Assembly (NCBI GenBank): GCA_016584305.1
Contig: JACEEZ010009490.1
Span: 590,001-654,000, forward strand
Source: Chionoecetes opilio
Taxonomy: Eukaryota > Arthropoda > Malacostraca > Decapoda > Majidae
Reading direction: 5' to 3'
DNA length: 64,000 bases
This document shows positions 25,412 through 36,494 of this stretch, in pieces. The translations under genes were made by a program, and so were the position numbers. A model generated the notes under the pieces. That model was not told the origin of the DNA. It ran no database searches and saw nothing but the letters and a program-made list of their open reading frames with translations. Positions within the stretch are counted from its first letter, which is position 1; the number at the start of each line of letters is the position of its first letter.

Positions 25412-26083
25412 TCACACTGCGTTGGAGGCCTGGTGGAGCCTGAGGGAGTCGTCGATCAGGTCCTCCACAGTGTTGAGGTCCGCCGCGCCCTGCAGGGCCC
25501 ACCTCACGCCGGACAGCTCCTCCGTCTCGGGGAGAAGGCGCAGGGCAAATTTCACCAGGGCAAACACGTCGTCCATCTGACGGGCCACGTCCGTGTGGCG
25601 CTCGGCCAGACCAAAGTCAAGCAGCGTGACCTCCATCTCGCCCTCCTCATCCGTGTCCACCATCACGTTGCCCGCATGGATGTCGCCGTGCGTGATGCCG
25701 CACGCGTGAAGGCGCCGCACCACGTCACACAGCTTCACCAGGGCGCGTAGGCACAGCTGATCCTCCTCATGCAGGTACAGCGTCTTGAGCAACGCCCCCT
25801 CGCACAGGCCCATGACCAGGGCGGGGGGCGAGGCGTCAGTCACGCCGTACAGCTGCGGCACGGCACGCACACCCTTCAGCAGGTGCAGGATCTCTGCCTC
25901 CTACAAGCTCCAGCTCAGCTTCTTGGCGTCATCCTCGGGTTCCTTGATGGCCACGCGCACGATCTGGTCGCGGCCCAGCGCCAGCTTGCCCCAGTACACG
26001 GCCCCGAAGAAGCCGCTGCCCAGCTTCTTCCCCTTCTTGAGGTGCTTCCGGCGGATCACGGGAATGCTGTCTTCAGTAGCCAT
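25412..26083 (-). pseudogene. intronless protein-kinase-like retrocopy with one internal stop
   Basis: One frame of 224 codons interrupted by a single TAG at 25901-25903. Visible: glycine loop GSGFFGAVYWG, VAIK lysine, an HGDIHAGN catalytic loop (HGD in place of HRD, Asp and Asn kept) and LLDFG for the metal-binding DFG. The region after DFG is short and lacks an APE motif, so it is a minimal or truncated kinase. GC content is far above the flanks. The minus strand runs into an A-rich tract (25350-25405) right after the TGA, as in retroposed copies. The kinase family is not assigned. It lies antisense in ACBD3 intron 3. Confidence 0.75.
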
Positions 26084-26099
26084 GGCTGGAATCTGTTGT

Positions 26100-26920
26100 T
26101 GTTTTAATTCTCAATCCCACCTTGTATCATCCTCTCACCAAAAAGGTTATACCCTTCCCAGAGTCTCGCTCAGAGGGTAGCTCAGAAACAGAAAAGGAGG
26201 TAGGAGTTAAGTTGGCCAATGAGAGGCTTTGGATTGCCGCAGGTCGTGCTAACTCCTACCTGCAAGGGCAGCTTGGATCTAGGATGACGGGAAAGTCAAT
26301 AAGGGCCAAAAAGAGTGTCTTAACCCTGCCAGCGAGAGCCTTACAACATAAAAGATGTTACCTTATATGGTACTACATAGTTGAGACCACAACAAATGAA
26401 GGAATAGCAGCAAACACAGGGGATGAAAGCGGAGACTTACAACAAGAATAGAGCGAAGAGAAGGCAAGACATGCGACACGTGGAAACACAAGAGAGCAAG
26501 AGAAGCACCTCAAGAAAGGGAAACTGTTGGGCTGCGGAGACTGCGGGGCCGTGTGCTTCTTCTATCATTGCTGCTGCTACTGCTACTATTGTTGTTGCTA
26601 CTATACGTTTACAACTAGAATTAGTACATCTATGCTTACTATTTATTATTACTACTGTTGTAATTAACATAACAACAGCAAGAGCAAAAACATTGGCAAG
26701 AAAGTTCAAAGAAAAGAAAGTAAACAGAATACGTTTTTGCATTACAGTATTGAGAAACTGCCACGAAATTTGATAGGAAGGACTGAAGGAGAGTTAATCT
26801 AAACATCAACAACAAAAAAGATGACTGCCCAAAACTTTAACATGTGCAGCATTATGAAAACAGTTCAACATTTTATTATTGAAACACACAAAAATAGAAC
26901 AAAAAGATACACAGGCCTGA
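26100..26920. other. intron 3 sequence without a recognisable gene
   Basis: Only a small inverted pair AGGTAGGAGTTA / TAACTCCTACCT at about 26199-26266. Open frames here show no domain. Confidence 0.4.
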
Positions 26921-26924
26921 TAGT

Positions 26925-27100
26925 TGTGACTATTTTACTCGCCATGGCAAATAAATAAATTACATGGCGGGTAAAAAATATTCTCACTCGCCAGTGGAGA
27001 GTGTAAAAATAATGTTTTTATTTGTCAGTGGGAAGTGAGACAGCCCTTCACGAGGCACCCTCGCACCTCGCTCAAAAGCGCGCCACCCCCCTTGCATGGC
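26925..27100. repeat. dispersed repeat with ACTCGCCA motifs (copy 2)
   Basis: Matches 18320-18510 in the same orientation with about 85-90 percent visible identity. Confidence 0.65.
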
Positions 27101-27156
27101 CTAATCCTCACACCACGTATCTACTGTATAGTCTTTCCAATTTATCAAGTCACTTC

Positions 27157-29745
27157 AGACAGGGGCGGATTTAGCTTGTGCGGGGCCCTAGGCCCGGTGA
27201 CCTTGCATCAAGTCAATGGACGAGCGAAACGTTAAAATATATTTACTTTTTAAACAATATTCAATTTATTGATATAATTAGCAAAATGAACATTTCACAG
27301 TTGAATGTTTTCACAAATGCAGTTTCACAAATTCACATTTTGTTTACACAAATGAACATTACTGCAAAAGCTCCGACTCCAACCCAGCCTCCATGTCCTT
27401 AGGATATGAAGACACAAGCTTTTTAGCAGCTTCTTTGAGCTCAGTGTTAGTTTTGTTTGAGATTTCTGATAAAAACCCAAACTTCTCTGGAAGGTCGCTG
27501 TAAGCTGCAAGGCGTTGTTGTAGGGCAGCACAGAGTTTGTCAATGATGGGCATGAATGCAGTCACTCTAAACTTGTCTCCCTGTCAGCGTAACATCCTCC
27601 GCGGAGTCTAGTTCATCGTGGTGACGCGTGCGCTTCCTAATTGCTGCGTGTCGGCGTAGTATGCAGCATTACTCGTCACATCACAGGGATCACAATCATT
27701 ACACTTAGCCATAGCTTTTGCTTCAAAGTCATCGAACTGGGATCTCAGGTCTTCAACAAATTGTAAAAGAGATTCTAGCAGTATGACAGCTGTGTTGAGG
27801 GAGAGCCCAAATTTTTGCAGCTGGATACGGTTACTCTGAAACCTTTCTAATACTGTTGCCCAAACTTCAAGAAGAATTACTGTTTCAAGTTTTTTTCAAA
27901 CCTTTGAGAAGACCACTTGCTTCAGCTCTTGTTTCAGCTGGCCGATTCTGATCTGAGGAAAGCTCTTCCAGAACAATGATGTTTTATTTGTGTGCTCTAC
28001 TGAGAGCAGCTGCAGCATCTTCTCGTGCTGACCAACGAGTGTCTGAAAGTTTTTTATCAACTTTCAATTTCTTATCTTTATTAGTCTCTAGTACCTCACG
28101 GTGTCTCCTCCTACGATAATTAGATGCCGCAAGAAAGGTGTACATATTTTGTATCAGAGCAAACAATGACACTGCAGCAGGACAGCTTTCTGCAGCACAC
28201 TTACCCACCAAGTTTAAGGAATGAGCCATACATGGTATGTACTCAGCTTCACTGCACTCATTCTTGATTATCTGTTGGGTCCCCTGATATTTACTAGACA
28301 TGTTGCTGGCATTGTCATAAGACTGTCCTCGGCAGTCGATAACTGGAATGTTCTTCTTTTTAAGAAAATCAAGAACAGTTGTAGCAATATCTCTGCCAGT
28401 GTGGCTTAGCATGGGGATAAACTGCAAAAACCTTTCAACTGGACCTGTAGTAGGCAGTACATAGCGGATTGTAAAAGTAAGTTGATCCATGTGTGAAATA
28501 TCAGGTGTGGAGTTGGAGTCAACAGAAATTGAGAAGTACTTTGCTGTTTCTACTTCATCTGTTATTGAGGACATAACCTTTTCTGCCATTATTCTAATGA
28601 TTTCCTCAGAAATGACATAGGGCAAGTAGGAAGTATGACCACTACATTTGTTTGCGTGTTTCTTGATATGTGCTGCCAAGAAACTGTGGTATGTGCTCAG
28701 CAGCTCTAGAATCCCAAGATAGTTTCCATTGTGTACTGATCCAATTACTTCATCTTTACCCCGAATAGCTAGCCCGCGTTCGCAAAGTAGCTTTAAAACA
28801 TCTACACACCTCCTCAATACTGCTTGCCAGTACTCACATTCACTTTCATACTGTTGTACAAGATTAGAGTCAATACGGGCACCCGTAGTCTTTCCATATA
28901 TCATTTCGACCACAGTATTCCTGTGCTGATCTGACCTACTGTGAGATTCTATGGCATACCTAGCGTTCTTCCAACTATTGAAGCCAGTTGTGAATGAGCT
29001 TTCCACCTTTGACATAAGCTTGCAAGGAAAACAATACACTCGACCAGTTGTTTTAGAGTAACAGAGCCATTTAAGATTAATTTCTTGGCCAGATAATGAA
29101 TGAGTTCGAGTGAATAATGTCTTTGTACAATGACGGGTTCTGTCTTTCACAGCTGACTCTTTGAAGTCACCATCACAGTGTCCAAATTCTGCGCTTCCCT
29201 TTTTCAACCAATAGTCACACACATTTTCAGGAATTATTTTAGGCCATAATCCAAGATAATTTTCAAATCCTTGTTCAGTACCGGTATTCATAACTTTGAC
29301 TTCCTCTTGTGTCTCCTCACTGTGTTCAGGTTCAATTGCGCTAACTACACTAGGTTCAGTACTAGTTGTGGCTTCTCCAGTTGTTGCAGGCGTAATTGGT
29401 GTGTCTACTGTTGTACATTCAGTCTCAGGCTTCGTATCTACCACATCAGCAGTTACACTTGTACTTGGTTTGTTCAAGCTAGGACTAGATTCAGTGTGAG
29501 TTTGTGATTTTGCAGATTCATATGCTGTTGGATATTTCACCCATTGAGTTATTTTTGGTAGTTTTCTTACTCTTTCCTTTTTGTCTGTCTTTTCTTGTCG
29601 TTTAACAGAGCCAGCTTTATACTTCCTCCCATGATCACGATCACGACTTGTTGATTTCTCCATTGTGCCTCACTGCAGCCTCACTGCCTTATCCTCATAA
29701 AGAAAAACATCAATAATTATTAATTATCACTAATCAATTGTATTA
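27157..29745 (-). mobile_element. hAT element relic (ZMYM/TTF-type)
   Basis: One end is CAGGGGCGGATTTAGC at 27157, the same start motif as the hAT-like element at 6640. It contains a large hAT transposase relic on the minus strand. The opposite end is not recognisable; a cctccgccaacgaagttgga repeat begins at 29747 and may have replaced it. Confidence 0.7.
27359..29663 (-). pseudogene. hAT transposase relic, zinc finger MYM-type protein 1-like
   Basis: The intact first part is 559 aa (29663-27984). Basic N-terminus, Ser/Thr-rich linker, TTF-type zinc finger (WLCYSKTTGRVYCFPCK, then H...SDQHR, about residues 190-245), DUF4371-like region with HGNYLGILELL-type block, SVDSNSTPDISHMDQ (first catalytic Asp), RGQSYDNASNMSSKYQG (second Asp) and CMAHSLNLVGKCA. 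It stops at a TAA at 27984; the same protein continues in shifted frames to about 27359 with KFGLSLNTAVILLESLL and CAALQQRLAAYSDLPEKFGF. The C-terminal hAT dimerisation block is missing. Could be confused with host ZMYM1-like genes, but the adjacent TIR and decay point to a transposon. Confidence 0.88.
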
Positions 29746-29746
29746 T

Positions 29747-30170
29747 TACCTCCGCCAACGAAGTTGGAGGGGTTATGTTTTCACCCCGATCTGTCTGTCT
29801 GTTTGTTTGTTTGTTAGTGTACAGGATTTCTCGAAAAGTTACGAATAGATTTGGACCTAGCTTAGTATACCAAGTCTATTTGGTATAAGGAAGAACTGAT
29901 TTAATTTTGGATTAAATCGAATCACAACTGTTTGTTTTAGAGCGCATACCTCCGGCGGAGGTATGCGCTCTACTGAGTGCCCCCCCCCCCCCCCCCCTAA
30001 TATTCTATTCAGTGATATTAGAGAAAACAGAATTGATATTATGGGATACTTCACTATATGTTTATTTTGGATGAAATCGAATCACAAATGTTGCCATGGC
30101 AACCAATTGATGAAATATTCGGGCGGAGGTATGCGCTCTACTGAGTGCCCCCCCCCCCCCCCCCCCCAGT
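29747..30170. repeat. dispersed repeat (TCCGCCAACGAAGTTGG family), two partial copies with poly(C)
   Basis: tacctccgccaacgaagttg with (CTGT)/(TTTG) stretches, then gcggaggtatgcgctctact gagtgc followed by C runs at 29978-29997 and 30146-30167. The block attaaatcgaatcacaa before each marks two copies in tandem. A 31-bp palindrome GAGCGCATACCTCC/GGAGGTATGCGCTC lies at 29940-29970. Confidence 0.7.
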
Positions 30171-30930
30171 TTATATGTGGAATCATATATTATATGTGAG
30201 GGCGTGGATATACGAGTACCGTGATTCGGTCCTACTTTAGTATGCATTATTTCCATCGGAGAATAACATTTTTTTAAATTTATTAATCAATTTATTAATG
30301 AACAATAACATCACATTGCTAATTTTAATACAATAGTATATCATGCATAAACAATTAGTGGTATACATTAAGAATATCGTTAAAAATGCTATAACAAATC
30401 AGGTTTATCTTTTCTGAGCACTTGCCAGCAAAAATTATTAAGGTGTGACCGAAACAGTTCCTTGCTAACTTTAGCTCGTTCTGTGCACATATATAGTGGA
30501 TAACGTCAATGATATCACCAGTAAAAATGAACACTCTCCGCCCATAATTAACTGAGATAGAGAGTAACAAAGTGTAAAATAGATACAAATTGTAAGAGTT
30601 ACCGCTCTCATACTTTTTGACATACCCATACCGGGCACTAATTGAATAAATTCCACACTAATGCCGTCTAAATGCAACCATTTGCAATCCCCAATGAAGC
30701 TTAGTTTTTTAATAATAGTCATTCAAAAAATTTATTAAACCGATTTATTTCAATTTTCAGCAGTCTGCCCTCAAACCCCCAATTAACATATGGACAAGCT
30801 TATTCTATCATATACAAGTTTAGAAAAAATTATAGGCAAAAAAAAAAAAAAAACTATTTCATGCCCAAAAAAAGTATATATGAGACGTTATTTTGAGAAA
30901 ATTTTGAGAAAGAAATTTTTCCTGTGGAAA
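30171..30930. other. intron 3 AT-rich sequence, no gene
   Basis: No domain or repeat recognised; a run of A lies at 30838-30853. Confidence 0.4.
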
Positions 30931-30934
30931 CACT

Positions 30935-31110
30935 GAGGCAAAGTGTCCGTAGGCAAAGTGTCCGGTAGGCAAATTGCAAAATGTCCGGTAGGCAAACTGT
31001 CCGCAGGGAAACTGTCCAGTAGGCAAATTGTCCGTAGGGAAACTGTCCGTAGGCAAACTGTCCGTAGGGAAACTGTCCGGTAGGCAAATTGTCCATAGGC
31101 AAACTGTCCG
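30935..31110. repeat. GGCAAACTGTCCGTA minisatellite
   Basis: About thirteen tandem copies of a 13-16 bp unit (g)gcaaactgtccgta(g), with insertions and gggaaa variants. The three minus-strand open frames through it are repeat artefacts. Confidence 0.9.
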
Positions 31111-31650
31111 GCCACGTAATTTCACAGTGGCAGGCGACGTATGGAGACATGCAGTGTGTACTCGCGGTTGCCGCTCGGTGAAATTTTGAATGATTTAATC
31201 ATAATGTTTACTAGTAATGGAGCATTACATTATCTTATAACGACACAATTGGTATTAATGGACATGTTATTTACTAAATAAGCAGTACATGAAAACAGCA
31301 GGGCTGTAATAAACTACTGTAAAAGGCTACTTGGCATCGTGTCGGGGAGGGGTAGGATGTAACACGTGACTCAGCTGATCGGCAGCCTCGCAGCCTAGTC
31401 CTTCCTTCCTCCCAACTCCGACACGATGCCAGGTACCCTTTTACAGTATTGTTTACTACAACCCTGCTGTTTTCATGTACTGCTTATTTATTAAATATCA
31501 TGTCCATTAATACCAATTGTGTCGTTATAAGATAATGTAATGCTCCTTTAAACTAGTAACATTATGATAAATCATTCAAAATTTCCCGAGCGGCAACCGC
31601 GAGTACACACTGCATGTCTCCATACGTCGCCTGCCACTGAAATTATGGCC
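31110..31650. mobile_element. 541-bp foldback element
   Basis: The left arm 31110-31353 is the near-perfect inverse of 31408-31650 (for example catgcagtgtgtactcgcgg / ccgcgagtacacactgcatg; ggcatcgtgtcgg / ccgacacgatgcc), leaving a loop of about 54 nt. No coding capacity. Adjoins the minisatellite at its left edge. Confidence 0.92.
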
Positions 31651-32448
31651 ACGCAAATTTTTGTCTACCTTCATCTCACGTCTAAAGGAAGCTTCAAAAA
31701 CTAGGGTTTTATAGAATATTTTGTGCTTAGAATTACATGTCTTTCACCTGTATAAATATTTGCAGAAACTCTTGTTACACCCTGAAAAATCAAATGTACA
31801 TAGAGTATTTAACTCATTTAGAAGTAGTTAATAGTTACCAATATGGAGAGAGAGAAAAGAGAGGGGGTAGCGGCGATGATGTGGCACATCCGCTAATCTT
31901 CCCAGCCACATTTAAAGTGACTTGATATTTTAGAAACACTATTGTGGGAACGTATCAGTGTGGAAATTAATTGGCAACTCAATTGGGGAACATCTAACTA
32001 GTTGGCAACCTGACACCCCACGCTGTGACAAAAATCACTCAGCACTGCTGACACACACACTCACACACACACAGTGTTGCCGTAATCAATAATTATTGTT
32101 AATTTTCCTCTCGTTAATTTGTTTTTCTTGGCTCATAAACTTTTTTAAGTACTCCCCAGTGGCTGGTAAGATAAATTGTACATTTTCCGGCCTGGCTGGC
32201 CCATGGATGTAATACAGTTTCTCCACTATGTAGTATCTCTTGGCACTCCTTTTGTTGCTCTTCATGTTTTCTGTTTTTCCTTTGGCCATTCTTAATGTTT
32301 CTATATTCTCATCATAGCATTTTGAACATAAATGCAGAGTTCATTTGATTCATGTCACTGTTTTTTATAAAGTAATAAATAGTAATGTTCTCACCCTTCT
32401 GTGGCTTTTCTGTCCTCTGTTAAAACAGCCCTCTCTTTTGAAATACAC
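31651..32448. other. intron 3 sequence, no gene recognised
   Basis: Contains a short (AC)n at 32050-32072. Open frames are short and without domain signal. Confidence 0.4.
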
Positions 32449-33187
32449 AAACCCCCTCGTTTTCCCGGACCTCCATTTCCCGGATATGGGTTTTGCCGGT
32501 CAAATCCGAGGTCCGGGGATATTTTAGAGTCCCGGACAAATGCCTGGTCCAGTCCGTAAATTGACAAAGTTGTCCAAACGGTCCGAGCGTCTCCTGTCAC
32601 CCCCGGTCAGTGTCCGCGCCTCCTGCCAGGTGGCAGCATGCTCAGCGGTCATATTGTTTACATTTGGGCACACGACACTCACGGTTCACCTGCACCGGCT
32701 CCGTCCGTCCCCTGAACCCACTGCCCCTGGTGCAGGAACGTCTCTGAGACTATTGAATACTTTCTGCTGCAGTGTCCGCGCTTCCACTCCCACCCCTGTA
32801 GTGCTAAACTCTCAACCCCCCCTCGCCCTGAAAGTTCGCCACCTGTGTGACCTGCCCCACCCCTCCCCGCCACACGCTGTCATCCGCCTCACCTGTGCCT
32901 TCCTGAGGAAAACAGGTCCAAATACAGCGGCTGTGATAGCATCATAGGACATCACCAGGGCTCAGAGTGATGCCCAAGGGATCCTCGCAGCCCTAAAAAC
33001 AACAAAAAAAGTGACGTAAAAGTCCGCGCGGGGTAGTTGAAAATTGGCGGTTTGCCGGACAGTAAATACCCAGAGTACGATTAACGTCCGGGGGTGGGTA
33101 ATGGCCTCGGACTGGTGTGATTCCCGGACGTTTTTCGGTTCCCAACCAGTGCTCCCCCCCTAATAGTCTGGGAAAACGAGGGTTTTT
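32449..33187. mobile_element. MITE with CCCTCGTTTTCCCGGAC ends
   Basis: AAACCCCCTCGTTTTCCCGG at 32449 is mirrored by gtctgggaaaacgagggttt ending at 33187. The interior repeats CCGGAC/GTCCGG many times (at least ten), perhaps subterminal binding sites. Its superfamily is unknown; the target duplication is unclear. Confidence 0.68.
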
Positions 33188-33449
33188 GGGGTAATACTTC
33201 CTAAGGTAGTGATGGATCATGCAAACACTTATCTAGACTTCACATATCCTAATACACTTGGTCCCCTTTTGTGTTCATTCCTTTCAAGAGTTTCTTGGCC
33301 CGGAAGGTGTAATGAAAAATATATTCAAGGAAGGAGAAGCTTGTACCCTTATCGCTCCTCTTGATCTTTTTAAAGTTTAATCTCACACAGCATCGACTAT
33401 GGTTGACCCAACTCTGTGAAATTTCTCAGGATGACCTTTGATCTTACAG

Positions 33450-33554
33450 GAGAGAAGAGGAGGAACTGAGAAAGGAAGAGGAAGAAAAAAGAAAGCTGGA
33501 AGAGGAAGAGCGGAGAAAAGAAGAAGAAGAAAGGAAAAAGCAGGAAGAGACTAA
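33450..33554 (+). CDS. ACBD3: ACBD3 coding exon 4 (charged coiled coil)
   Basis: Acceptor gatcttacag, donor AA/gtatgc. It encodes 35 residues of almost pure Glu, Lys and Arg with Leu at spaced positions, the coiled coil that follows the ACB domain in ACBD3. Low-complexity coding would be unconvincing alone; the matching phases with exons 3 and 5 fix it. Confidence 0.88.
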   Translation, partial: ERRGGTEKGRGRKKKAGRGRAEKRRRRKEKAGRD

Positions 33555-33704
33555 GTATGCCATGTGATGTCATTGCATGATGTGATTGATGGCTGCATCA
33601 GTGAAAATCTTGATGGTTCAGTAATCTTTTCTGAATTATACAACATACTTTTATAATATAGCTTGACAACCTTCGGGAAGACTCACACTCTAAACATATT
33701 TCAG

Positions 33705-33792
33705 ACGCCAGATCCAAGAAGCACTAAACCAACAAACGTATGACCAGTTTAGGAAATACGCCGAACAGCAATACCCCGGCAACCCTGAGCAG
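33705..33792 (+). CDS. ACBD3: ACBD3 coding exon 5
   Basis: Acceptor catatttcag, donor CAG/gtgagg. It encodes [20 protein letters not shown] then QQYPGNPEQ; the QQYPGN signature is typical of ACBD3. It is separated from exon 4 by only 150 bp. Confidence 0.93.
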
Positions 33793-34940
33793 GTGAGGTG
33801 GTGGGCCTGAAATGTATCTGTTTTGAATTTTTAAAAGTATAGTGTTCCTTTTGTTTACACCAGTTAACTAGGGATACATAAGCCATGCAGACAATATTAT
33901 AAGACTCATTATGATATGGGTAATGTCAAGGTAAGGATCAAGAGTATTGATAATGACAATGGAAATGTCATTATTTATTACTTATATTATATATTATATT
34001 ACTCACTATTACAACCATTCTAAGCACACATATTTGATCAATATTTTTTATTATTTTTGTTGACTTAATTCTCCATGTGAGATTATATTCTCCTTCATTT
34101 TTTGGATACTGCCTAAGTCACAGACCAAGAAAGCAGATTGCAAGGATGATGGTGTATCTGCTTACAATGTTCTAATTTGCTCTACACCCACTGCTATACC
34201 TGAATTAATAAAGCAGGATTAACATCATTGTTTGGTTGGTGATGCCTGGACTGATAAGCAGAGGAGCATGAACAATAATGTCATCAGATTCATCAGCAAA
34301 TCAATGCTGAGTTGTTAAACTATATCGGCTAATTATTTGCAAACCTGCAAATTCCAAACTCCCACGCTCCTCTCCCTTCTAGATACCAATTTCTCTTTAT
34401 TTTGTTCCTTATTTTTGTAATTGAATCATAATTTATTTTGCACTTTTCCTTTTGTTCAGTAGATTTTGGTTGATCAATGTTGAAAACACGTTTGCATCTT
34501 TGCCAAAACATGCAAAGGGTGATAACCACACTCAGTGACGTTGTGAGGAGACTGGGTTATGATTGACTAACTGCCAGCAGTGAAAGGAGCCAATGATACT
34601 TATATGCAGGGCCACCAAAAACCTGTGAAAGGAGGGATATAAATGGGTATCATCAGTCCCCAATTCTATGTCACTGCTACGGCCAAGAGTGCGAGAACTG
34701 TAAAAAAAAAACTACAAGATGTAGGCTTTGAAGTCATGGCCAAATATTGTGGAAGAAATTATTCTATACACTAGTGTTCATCCACTTTCCTATTGGAAAG
34801 ATTTGTCTTGCAGCATTGTTGGTTTTATTATGTGGTCGTGTAGGAGGATGTAATCTTAGGCCACCTCTGATACTGGCGTAGAATTAACCTGTGATGTCAT
34901 GGAGGAGTCCACAATATATATATATATTTTTAAAAAATAT
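33793..34940. other. intron 5, first part, no gene recognised
   Basis: AT-rich; 34230-34320 (gatgcctggactgataagcag, aacaataatgtcatcagatt) may be transposon debris but no domain is readable. Confidence 0.4.
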
Positions 34941-34946
34941 ATTTTT

Positions 34947-35244
34947 TTATGGTAGGCCCTGGAGGTACAATTGTTCACTTGAGGGCTGTGATGGTTGGCC
35001 CTCACCCGTGGTGGCGCAGGCAGGAATTTTATAGTGATGCCTATGATTAGAGGCTCATGCCGCCCCCCTGTATCCTCCGATGAACTCGCAATCGAAGGTA
35101 GAGTAATGGGCAGCATGTGGAAGTTCTTAGGCCACTCGACGGTGCAGAAAGATTTTAAGTGGATTTTGGTTCCCATCGAAGATTGAACTAGGGTCACCGA
35201 GAAAGCCACTCAGAGACACTAACCACTCTGCTACCACCTCCCCG
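34947..35244 (-). mobile_element. tRNA-derived SINE, family B, reverse copy
   Basis: Inverse of 11423-11750 with moderate divergence: gagggctgtgatggttggcc, tcgcaatcgaaggtagagt, ccactcgacggtgcag, head ending at taaccactctgctaccacct. Confidence 0.8.
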
Positions 35245-35454
35245 ACCACCCCAAAGTGGGGTGTGTACAAAACAAACAGATTGTTCTACTTTTTGTTGTT
35301 GTTGAAAATGACACTATCGAAAGAAGGGGTCCTATCCCTCCCCCGTCTTCTCCTTTAGTCACCACACAGCTCATATGAAGACACTCATACTATACCCATG
35401 TGTCCAGGCTAGGTTTAATTTGTTATATATGTATCTTTAATTGTGTTTTCTGTC

Positions 35455-35657
35455 AAGTGGATAGTGCAGTGGTTAGCATGCTCAATTAACTTTTGAGAGG
35501 ACCAGGTTTCAAATCCCTGATGGGGAAGAACTGTATGGCATGTTTTCTTGAACACCATAAACCTTGTTCACTTTACAAAGAATAGGTACAGGATGTAAGG
35601 CAAGGAGCTGTACATTTACAACCTGGTAGAAGCAGAAGACTAGTAATCCTGCTTTCC
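35455..35657 (+). mobile_element. tRNA-derived SINE-like fragment, family D
   Basis: Box A-like tagtgcagtggttagcatgc and box B-like ggtttcaaatccc within 60 bp, followed by an unrelated body. Only one copy in the window. Confidence 0.5.
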
Positions 35658-35689
35658 TGTATGTGTGCGTGTATACTTATTATTCATCC

Positions 35690-35870
35690 ATGGTTTTATT
35701 CACGGGCTGAACTCGTGATCTCCAGCTATTGCTGCCCTGGAAAGAGCTTAGAGCTCATAGAGACTGATCTATGGGTAAGGCTGGGATGTCACACACCATG
35801 CACCCCTTGCTCAAGGCTGATAGTAAATGCACAATCGTCAGCAAATAACCCTAGATGTCTGCGTGAACTT
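35690..35870 (-). mobile_element. SINE family C, partial reverse copy
   Basis: ccatggttttattcacgggctg, gagcttagagctcatagaga and ccccttgctcaaggctga match the inverse of 740-985. Confidence 0.65.
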
Positions 35871-35937
35871 CAAACCTGAAACTGCTGAGTGGCAGGTCAT
35901 AATGTTTCCACTTTCCACTCGTGTGTGTATGTGTGTG

Positions 35938-36200
35938 TGTTCACCCACTCCACGGTCTTGCTTACACGAGCTGGACTCGCGATCGCCAGTTTCACCCTCC
36001 CAGGAAAGAGCTTGGAGCTCATAGTGACTAATCTTTGGGTAATGCTGGAACATATCACACAACACACACCCCATTCCCTTACTCAAAGGGGACAGTAGCC
36101 AACCACATATGCCAGTGAAAACTCTCCAGGAGCTATCAGGGATCAAACGTGCGACCACTGAATGGCATGACACGCTCTAAACCACTCGGCCACACATGTA
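35938..36200 (-). mobile_element. SINE family C, reverse copy
   Basis: cacggtcttgcttacacgag through ccaaccacatatgccagtga to the tRNA-like head ggatcaaacgtgcgacca ... taaaccactcggccac. The best-preserved head of this family here. Confidence 0.75.
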
Positions 36201-36339
36201 AAACATCAGCAAGCACCCTAAATGTCATGAAACGTCAAGTGGATGCCCATCCTCAATTAAGAGCAAGAAAAATATTGCGATATGACTTTTACATCCTCGC
36301 CCTGGCCACTTATAATGTTCTGGTGTCGCGGCTGTCGCG

Positions 36340-36494
36340 ACGGTGCAACCCACCGGGAAACTTTCCACCCACTTATGCACACATCTCCTCGTAACATCCA
36401 CAATCCTTGATATTTCTTCCACTGGCCTCTCTGCCTTGTGTAGAGATACAATAACTCTAATTTGCTCCTTTGTTAGGTCTTTCTTGCCACTCAT
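36340..36494 (-). pseudogene. Tc1/mariner transposase N-terminal HTH fragment
   Basis: MSGKKDLTKEQIRVIVSLHK then AERPVEEISRIVDVTRRCVH and KWV: a paired-type helix-turn-helix as at the N-terminus of Tc1-like transposases. The rest is missing; similarity is lost after about residue 50. Confidence 0.65.

Noticed and set aside
25433..26180. Plus-strand frames over the kinase copy
   Set aside because: GC-rich antisense shadows of the kinase reading frame.
29663..29663. Host ZMYM1-like gene instead of transposon
   Set aside because: The frame is broken at the C-terminus, lacks introns and lies next to a CAGGGGCGGATT end, all pointing to a hAT relic.
30854..31150. Three overlapping minus-strand frames with FPTDSLPTD-like repeats
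   Set aside because: Periodic translations of the TGTCCG minisatellite; all three frames are open, so there is no coding preference.
27140..31925. Possible target duplication joining 27140-27156 with 31905-31925
   Set aside because: The shared aagtcactt/aagtgactt is in inverted orientation and too short to define an insertion.
32540..32947. 135-aa plus-strand Pro/Ser/Thr-rich frame
   Set aside because: Lies inside the CCCTCGTTTTCCCGGAC inverted-end element; composition follows its GC-rich interior.
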